Assembly: GCA_049423065.1 (NCBI GenBank)
Contig: JBMSQB010000092.1
Coordinates: 1-16,798 of the forward strand
Direction of reading: 5' to 3'
Source: SYIM01 sp041182885
GTDB taxonomy: Bacteria > Pseudomonadota > Gammaproteobacteria > Burkholderiales > Burkholderiaceae_E
Length of the DNA stretch: 16,798 nt
The notes under the pieces are model-generated. The model was not told the origin of the DNA and ran no database searches. It saw only the letters and a program-made list of their open reading frames with translations. A program made the translations under genes and the position numbers. Of the stretch, positions 15,733-16,798 are shown piece after piece; positions within the stretch are counted from its first letter, which is position 1, and every line of letters begins with the position of its first letter.

Positions 15733-16716
15733 ATGAAGGCGTGGATGCTTGAGGCGGGCTCGCTCGCGCTGAGTCTGGCCGATCAACCCGACCCCGTTCC
15801 CGGACCGGGGCAGGTGCAAATCGATGTGATGGCTGCGTCGCTCAATCGCGGTGAGTTTCTGCATGGCGGAAGCCGGGTGGTCGCGGTCAAGGGTGCGGCG
15901 CAGGTGAAGCGCTGCGGCATGGAAGCCGCGGGCGTTGTCAGCGCGCTGGGCGAGGGCGTCAAGCGCTACCGCCTGGGAGATCGCGTCATGGGGCGCGCCG
16001 CGGGTGGATTTGCCGAGCGCACGATTCTTGATGAGCGCGATTCCATGCCTGTGCCTGACAACGTGAGCTGGGTCGATGCGGGCTCGATCCCGATTGCATA
16101 TGCGGTTGCCTACGACATGATCGTTCCCAATGGAGAACTCAAGGCAGGCGACACCATGCTGGTCACCGCGGTGGCATCCGGAGTGGGTGTGGCTTGCCTC
16201 CAGATCGGCAAGGCTTTGGGCGCGAAGGTGATCGGCACGTCGGGTTCAGCGGCCAAGCTCGAAGCGCTTCGCAAGGTGGGGCTCGATGAAGGCATCGTCA
16301 CCCGAGGATCGGATTTCGTTGAAGCGGTGAAGCGCTTTACCGATGGCAAGGGGGTTCAGCTTGCCATCAACAATGTTGGCGGATCGGTGTTCGATGCCCT
16401 GATGCAGTCGCTTGCCTACATGGGCAGGCTTGCCCAGGTGGGGCATGTCGACGGCGTCAAGCGCGCCGAGATCGATGTCGACGATCTCCACAGCAGACGG
16501 CTCAAGCTGTTTGGTGTCAGCAACCGCTATCGGACAGCGGAGCAGCGCGCCCAGACCATCGACGGATTCATCCGGGACATGCTGCCGCTGGTGCGCGACG
16601 GGCGGCTGAAGCCCCTGATCGACGCGGTGTTCCCGTTTGACCAGCTGCCGCAGGCGGTTGAGCGCATGAAGGCCGATACGCATGTGGGGAAGATCGCGAT
16701 CACGCTCGACCGCTAA
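15733..16716 (+). CDS. Zinc-free MDR oxidoreductase, quinone reductase type
   Basis: A 327-residue medium-chain dehydrogenase/reductase. The GroES-like half is at 1-120, and the Rossmann nucleotide-binding motif AVASGVGVACLQIGKALG is at 146-163, typical of NADPH-dependent quinone oxidoreductases. The GHE zinc motif is replaced by GMEAAG (62-67) and the structural-zinc cysteine lobe is absent, so it should not be an alcohol dehydrogenase. Members reduce quinones, enones or enoyl-CoAs. GGGAG lies eight bases before the ATG, overlapping the end of the crotonase gene. It is the last gene of the run and stops 6 bp before the right inverted-repeat arm. In this setting it could reduce an unsaturated pathway intermediate. 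Confidence 0.92.
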   Translation: MKAWMLEAGSLALSLADQPDPVPGPGQVQIDVMAASLNRGEFLHGGSRVVAVKGAAQVKRCGMEAAGVVSALGEGVKRYRLGDRVMGRAAGGFAERTILDERDSMPVPDNVSWVDAGSIPIAYAVAYDMIVPNGELKAGDTMLVTAVASGVGVACLQIGKALGAKVIGTSGSAAKLEALRKVGLDEGIVTRGSDFVEAVKRFTDGKGVQLAINNVGGSVFDALMQSLAYMGRLAQVGHVDGVKRAEIDVDDLHSRRLKLFGVSNRYRTAEQRAQTIDGFIRDMLPLVRDGRLKPLIDAVFPFDQLPQAVERMKADTHVGKIAITLDR

Positions 16717-16722
16717 GGGGGG

Positions 16723-16785
16723 TTCGCTTCTTTGGGTGCGCGTCGGCCGGGGCGGGAGTCGGGTGGCGGATCGACTGGCTGCGCC
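16723..16785 (-). repeat. Right arm of the 63-bp inverted repeat framing the cluster
   Basis: The reverse complement of this stretch equals bases 1-63 at 60 of 63 positions. It begins only 6 bp after the stop of the last gene. The arm runs into a perfect 12-bp palindrome, TGCGCCGGCGCA at 16780-16791, whose right half begins the left arm at position 1. No coding signature and no T run were seen, so an ordinary terminator is unlikely. Confidence 0.9.
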
Positions 16786-16798
16786 GGCGCATTCGCGC

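Noticed and set aside
14848..15864. Minus-strand frame of 338 codons opposite the crotonase-fold gene
   Set aside because: No recognisable domain, and it spans three plus-strand genes with clear motifs and ribosome sites.

Overview
The window is a GC-rich catabolic gene cluster with 15 protein-coding genes and no RNA gene, transposase, integrase, phage gene or CRISPR array that I can see. A Burkholderiales-type betaproteobacterium is the best guess. This rests on the high GC content, the short strong Shine-Dalgarno sites, and an orphan Bug/TctC-type solute receptor, a family greatly expanded in Bordetella, Cupriavidus and Comamonadaceae relatives. No gene fixes the taxonomy.

Layout: (1) 129-3859, plus strand, is a tight trio: a flavoprotein monooxygenase, a cyanuric acid hydrolase/barbiturase-family ring-opening amidohydrolase, and an amidase-signature hydrolase. 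(2) 3911-7734, minus strand, is convergent with the trio: a MmgE/PrpD-family protein preceded by the large molybdenum subunit of a xanthine-dehydrogenase-type hydroxylase, joined by a TGATG overlap. (3) 7735-8098 is a 364-bp divergent control region with several inverted repeats. (4) 8099-16716, plus strand, is a long run of genes: a NitT/TauT-type ABC importer (receptor, permease, ATPase), the iron-sulfur and FAD subunits of the same molybdenum hydroxylase, a VOC-fold protein, an acyl-CoA dehydrogenase, a Bug receptor, a crotonase-fold protein and a zinc-free quinone-reductase-type MDR protein.

Taken together the genes look like a pathway for an N-heterocyclic compound. The ABC importer brings it in, the three-subunit molybdenum hydroxylase and the flavin monooxygenase oxidise the ring, the AtzD/barbiturase-type enzyme opens a cyclic trione, the amidase cleaves the linear amide or ureido product, and the acyl-CoA dehydrogenase, crotonase and reductase process the carbon skeleton. 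The closest known scheme is oxidative pyrimidine breakdown: uracil or thymine to a barbiturate, then ureidomalonate, then malonate plus urea. The substrate cannot be read from sequence, and the extra genes (flavin monooxygenase, MmgE/PrpD, VOC, beta-oxidation-like enzymes) mean the real pathway is probably different or longer.

The cluster is framed by a near-perfect 63-bp inverted repeat at positions 1-63 and 16723-16785 (60 of 63 bases match). It may mark the ends of a mobile or exchangeable block, or be a dispersed repeat at which an assembly stopped. No transcriptional regulator, CoA ligase or transferase, or molybdenum-cofactor maturation gene is present.
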